A stretch of DNA of 64,000 bases from the NCBI RefSeq assembly GCF_907165205.1, contig NC_058193.1, positions 38,209,021 to 38,273,020 on the forward strand, in the 5' to 3' direction. A model generated the notes under the pieces. The model was not told the origin of the DNA and made no database searches. It worked only from the letters and a program-made list of their open reading frames with translations. Made by a program: the position numbers and the translations under genes. This DNA is from Coccinella septempunctata (taxonomy: Eukaryota > Arthropoda > Insecta > Coleoptera > Coccinellidae). Shown piece by piece: positions 59,961-64,000 of the stretch (position 1 is its first letter; every line of letters starts with the position of its first letter).

Positions 59961-62160
59961 GACATAAAACACAAATTTGTTTGAACCTATTAGTGGCGCC
60001 ATCTCTTGGTTCGACCCTGTTCTCGAGCATACCTTGATACACGGTTGTGTATTTTTGGTTGCCTTCACCAATCCCTCATAGACTTCTTATTCAGAAGTTT
60101 GGTGGAAGCAAAATTCCATTAAGATAAAAAACTTGTTTTAGAGTATTTCTATGTTCAATATTAAAGTAAGTAAGGAACTGATTTTTTGAGATCAAAAGGT
60201 CTTCACTTGAGGTTTTTGAATACTGGAGGAATAATTCAGTAAGTAGGAACGAAATGTTTACGAGACAATCAAAGTTCTTGTCAACCCAGTACAACAATAA
60301 CTGTGACTAGCAAAGAGTAAAATAGAATCAATTTCTTTTAGAAATGTGGATCCCATTGACATCGTCACTTTTTGTTAGTACATAATATGAGATTGAGATT
60401 TTTTAATATGAAAATGTTCACTTCAAGTTAATGATGAATTATATCTATCGATGGAAGAATCATAATAACAAAATAAAGATGTCACTAACATTCAGAAAAA
60501 AATTAATTTTTGTGCTCTTGAACACGGAGATTTCATCGTAGTTTTCTGATGAACTGCCGAAAGAGAGAATGAGCCTACATCGATTTTTACGTAGCTACAA
60601 CACCAACAAACTTTCTAGTAAGAAACATTTCATGAATACAACCGGTCCACTGAACACAAAGAATGTAGGTTATTCTCAGCTTTTGAATCTGAAATCCCAC
60701 AAATAATAAAAGGACGCGGTTTCAGTGGAGATTTCAGACAAGATAAGATGCCCACTACCTTTACGGAACGTATCGTAATGAATATTTTAGGAGTCATTTG
60801 GACGGAAACAGGCGGGCGGTATGAGTAGTCCTCCGAAATAATGACCGCGGTGTGAAAAGAAAAAAATGGGTTACCGTATTGAAATATTCCATTCAAAGTC
60901 CATTCCACCCGCTTCTTCGAGGGAACTTATTAACTGCTGCATTCATCGAATCGGTGCATCAGCGACCGATGCAGAAATTAAAATCAATTTTCTGAATTAA
61001 TAATAAGAAATATCCAATTGAGAATGACGTCGTTCGGTCGATTCTTTGTCTGATTCACTCAGTTCTTCTGATGGGGAGGATACGTCAATTTTCGACCATA
61101 ATAATCACGAGGTAGTTTTGCTTTTGCAGGTAAATTGTGGATGTTTATGTCGCTTTGGAACTGGTGACAGTTACCCTTATATTATATTAGGCCATAGTCT
61201 GTCGAAGTCGAACCCATATCGGTGAATTTTAGGACATCAAAAGGATTTTGTGGCGGAGAGGCAATAAAGTAATAAATCACATTCACGGTGTAACTTTATG
61301 ACTTCTAAACCAGCTAGGGTTCCAGCTAGATGAAGACAAATAGCATGGAAAGGAAACACTGCAATTTATCGCAACTGTATATTATGTTATTCACACCAAA
61401 GTATTTTACGTCACCCGCGAATAATTCAGATTGAAATTGAAGAATTTCACAAAATCAATTCTGCTACCAGTTGGGACGTGGAGATAATGAAAAATAGCAT
61501 TCTTGGGAGCAGCTTCATTAGCTCCTCATCAATAAAAACCATACTCTAACTGAAAACAACAGGTGTCAGGCAACCTTTTTGAAGGATAAATTAATGCTCT
61601 TGAGCGGGCCAAACATGGGCGTAACCATGAAAACTGGAGGACAGCTGCCTCTTTGTGGAGTGCTGCTGCACCAAGCCTGTTTCTCGTTCGTGACTATCCC
61701 GTAACTATATGGTCCAAAACTGTTTCGGCAGCTTTAGAAAATGCATCTGTTTCAACAACATGCGAAATATTAATTCCAAAATATGCGATACGCTTACCGG
61801 AGGAGTGAAATTTGGCAAAGTCTGAACTAAGTTCGAACAAACATGATTTGAGAGTTGCTAGTTTTTCTTCTATGCATCTTTTGTTTGAAAATGTTCAAGA
61901 ATTGGCTTTCATTCGATTGTTCACTATGGATAGAGACTATTTTAACCTTTTCTACATATGCAATTGTGGCCATCTCCATTTTTCCAATAAAAAAACTGCA
62001 TTTAAGTGTCATGACGAGTTGAAACTGTTCATATTCAAGATTAATGTTGTAGCAAACGACAGGAATACAAAAAAACAAGGACATATTTTGAAATTTGGAT
62101 GAAATCTTTGTATGAAAAAAATGATTATTCATTTCTCTGATCGTGTGTCACCGAGAAGAT
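59961..62160. other. Intergenic
   Basis: AT-rich. Overlapping plus and minus open frames near 61812-62132 (about 100 codons each) have no recognised motif and largely mirror one another, so neither is called. Confidence 0.4.
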
Positions 62161-62172
62161 GTGACACTGACA

Positions 62173-62350
62173 GATTTCTGTGAACCAATGAGAGTGCTTC
62201 ATACGAGTGACATTGTCATTAACATTTGACAGAACTCAGCTGGATTTCTGCGAACCAATGAGAGTGCTTCATACGCGTGACATTGACAGTTACATTTGAC
62301 AGAACTCAGCTGGATTTCTGCGAACCAATGAGAGTGCTTCACATACGTGA
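62173..62350. repeat. 70-bp tandem repeat, about 2.6 copies
   Basis: Units begin GATTTCTG(T/C)GAACCAATGA at 62173, 62243 and 62313, exactly 70 bp apart, and include GAGAGTGCTTCATACG and ACATTTGACAGAACTCAGCT. The third is truncated. Identity between units is high, so the array is young. Confidence 0.85.
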
Positions 62351-62689
62351 CGAAACACACTCACCAGAACGCGGGCAATTTTGAATAAATTCCCACAGAT
62401 ACTTCAAAAATAATCGTAGCTATATTTTTTGTGGCTTTCAAGGTCGACTGCGATGTTATTACGAATGCAGTTCAATTGGAGCAGTATTCCTTCTGCGAGA
62501 AAATGCAGAATGACGCTGGGTTACCCCAGTTTTCCACTCGCCTCTTAGAACTTTCCAGTTCTTCAAGTCGAGAGCACCTCGTTACCCGACTTCCATAAAG
62601 TCTGAAGCGGAAAACACGGCACATGATCATTTTAATTGCCTGAAGTGAATTCCCTCACTGCAATGCCCCTTCAAGCCTCCCTCAACATG

Positions 62690-63245
62690 CCATCTCATTA
62701 GCTTTGTTGGCGCTTCACCTACCAACCCTCCTTCTATTCACCCAGCCGGTGCACTTAAAAATTATACCTACTTCCGTCCGTCGCGGACCGTCTGAAGAGC
62801 TCCGCAACATCTTTCGGGGCCCCGTGAGTGAAAAGTACGGGTAGAAAAGCTCGGCGAAATAATCGGAAACACGAGATAGGACAGCTGCAACCTGCAAGGC
62901 ATTCTCAAACACAAGGAGCGAACTGCCTTCGGACGCAGGCGCAAATCCGAAAACTTCGAGTAGTTCATTTGGTCTTGGTGCATGCGAGAGTTCCGCGTAA
63001 CAGTTCTCCGGCGCTGTGAAGTCCTATTCTCTTTGTGTACATTTGAAAACTTGAAATAAACAGTTTGCGCTTTGATTTCCGTGTGTTTGTGGATTTGTTT
63101 GTTTGTTCTGTGGGTCGGCTCGAGTTAACCACCGATTCTAGTGACACTGTCGAATTCTATGCTCAGTTTTAAGTAACTTTTAACCAGTTCTGATTTTGAT
63201 TGTCGAATTTGAGGATTATTTATCCGGATAATATTATGCTAAGTG
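62690..63245 (+). promoter_or_regulatory. Possible promoter and first exon of a gene running off the right edge
   Basis: A GC-richer, CpG-containing segment (GTCCGTCGCGGACCGTCTGA; GTTCTCCGGCGCTGTGAAG) passes into AT-rich leader-like sequence. It ends at ATTATGCTAAGTG|GTAAGTGCC, a strong donor at 63246. If the ATG at 63236 is used, only MLS plus one base precede the intron. No downstream exon is visible before 64000, so this is tentative. Confidence 0.3.
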
Positions 63246-64000
63246 GTAAGTGCCAATTCAACATTCTCACTTTTATCCACCGGCTAGGAATCGTACTGGT
63301 TCTACTAGTAATTTAACAAAACGAACCGTGAATACTTAAGTACCTGCTGCTCGGTTTTTGAGAACAGGTAGGTTGTTTCTTCCGCTGCTTGTTGGTATCT
63401 TGAAGACGGGCATCTCAGCTAAGTGGTGTATGATAATGTTTGTAAAATAATATGAACTATCCGATTTTCTCCCTGAAGCCTTATGGGAAGTCTGCGGTAC
63501 CCTCTTTGTGCAACGTTAGATGGTTGCAGATGTCAACTGCAATTTTTGCGGAATCTAGACGACCTATTGCATTACGCGAACCAATTTTATGGACGTAATC
63601 CACTTTTGTAATTGACGAAAGTGAATCAATTCCCATTCACTTTCGAGTGCCAACCGAAGTGTTTCATCAATATTACCATTATGTTTTATCGGGGACGTTG
63701 AACATTCTTCCACGTTTTGGCAAAAGTTACGGTCGAATTTATTTACAGTTGCAGCTTTGATACTTTATTTTCAGACTGTCGTTTTTTCCCACGGATACAC
63801 GCTACGGTGTTAACAAATACATAGATTCATTCAGGAATTTCAGATTGCAGATGATTTGGAGAAAAGTCCAAAGAAGTACTTGCATCTTGACTAGACTTGA
63901 ACATTACGACTTCATGATGTCTTTCTACTCTATGTTTTCACAGGTTGGAGTACAGAAAATGTCTCTAATAAAATCAAGAAATCAAGAGGAGAACTTGGGA
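63246..64000. other. Right-edge sequence
   Basis: Intron of the tentative gene above, or intergenic. Nothing recognised. Confidence 0.35.

Noticed and set aside
61812..62132. Overlapping open frames on both strands, about 100 codons each
   Set aside because: They mirror each other on opposite strands, lack any domain and have no supporting promoter or polyadenylation pattern.

Overview
The window is nuclear DNA of an insect, most likely a beetle, although the order is only a guess. It is AT-rich. The genes carry short GT-AG introns, metazoan AATAAA signals and clear insect orthologues, and a decayed mariner element is present. No bacterial operon, CRISPR array, rRNA gene or convincing tRNA was seen. 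The exon models were built by hand from splice signals, reading-frame continuity and recalled family sequences. Every junction in the multi-exon models keeps frame.

Layout, left to right. (1) Positions 1-353 hold the 3' end of ribosomal protein eS21 (RpS21). (2) 972-2149 is a two-exon Fbxo7/nutcracker-type F-box gene. (3) 4059-25071 is a long Phactr gene (RPEL repeats, actin and PP1 regulation). It has two alternative first coding exons (4059 and 8962), a 33-nt microexon and a long 3' UTR. (4) 27279-28219, minus strand, is the p24/TMED cargo receptor logjam. (5) 29224-30717 is an arrestin-domain (ARRDC-like) adaptor. (6) 31942-32312, minus strand, is the last exon of an unrecognised single-pass membrane protein. 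(7) 32584-33666 is an intact but intronless scalloped/TEAD open reading frame. (8) 37096-39730 is IFRD1/Tis7. (9) 40455-40772 and 43224-43454 are two small related genes that share an unfamiliar C-terminal signature. (10) 45618-58440 is a secreted protein with cysteine-rich EB-like modules, a Ser/Thr-rich linker and four LDL-receptor class A repeats. A dead mariner lies in its 8.4-kb first intron. (11) 58441-64000 is repeat-rich intergenic DNA with a possible first exon of another gene near the right edge.

The genes are independently transcribed and share no single pathway. Several act in signalling or trafficking: TEAD is the Hippo-pathway DNA-binding factor, Phactr couples G-actin to PP1, the arrestin has PPxY motifs for Nedd4-type ligases, and logjam works in ER-Golgi transport.

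The repeat content is notable. It includes a foldback (long palindrome) family with one copy beside the internal Phactr promoter and a second about 51 kb away. There is also a different foldback flanked by a 9-bp direct repeat, a roughly 0.95-kb minisatellite upstream of the EB/LDLa promoter, a decayed tandem array in Phactr, and a perfect 16-bp-stem hairpin in a Phactr intron. The observations I rate most worth following are the intronless TEAD copy with conserved codons upstream of its first ATG, the paired small genes, and the foldback family.
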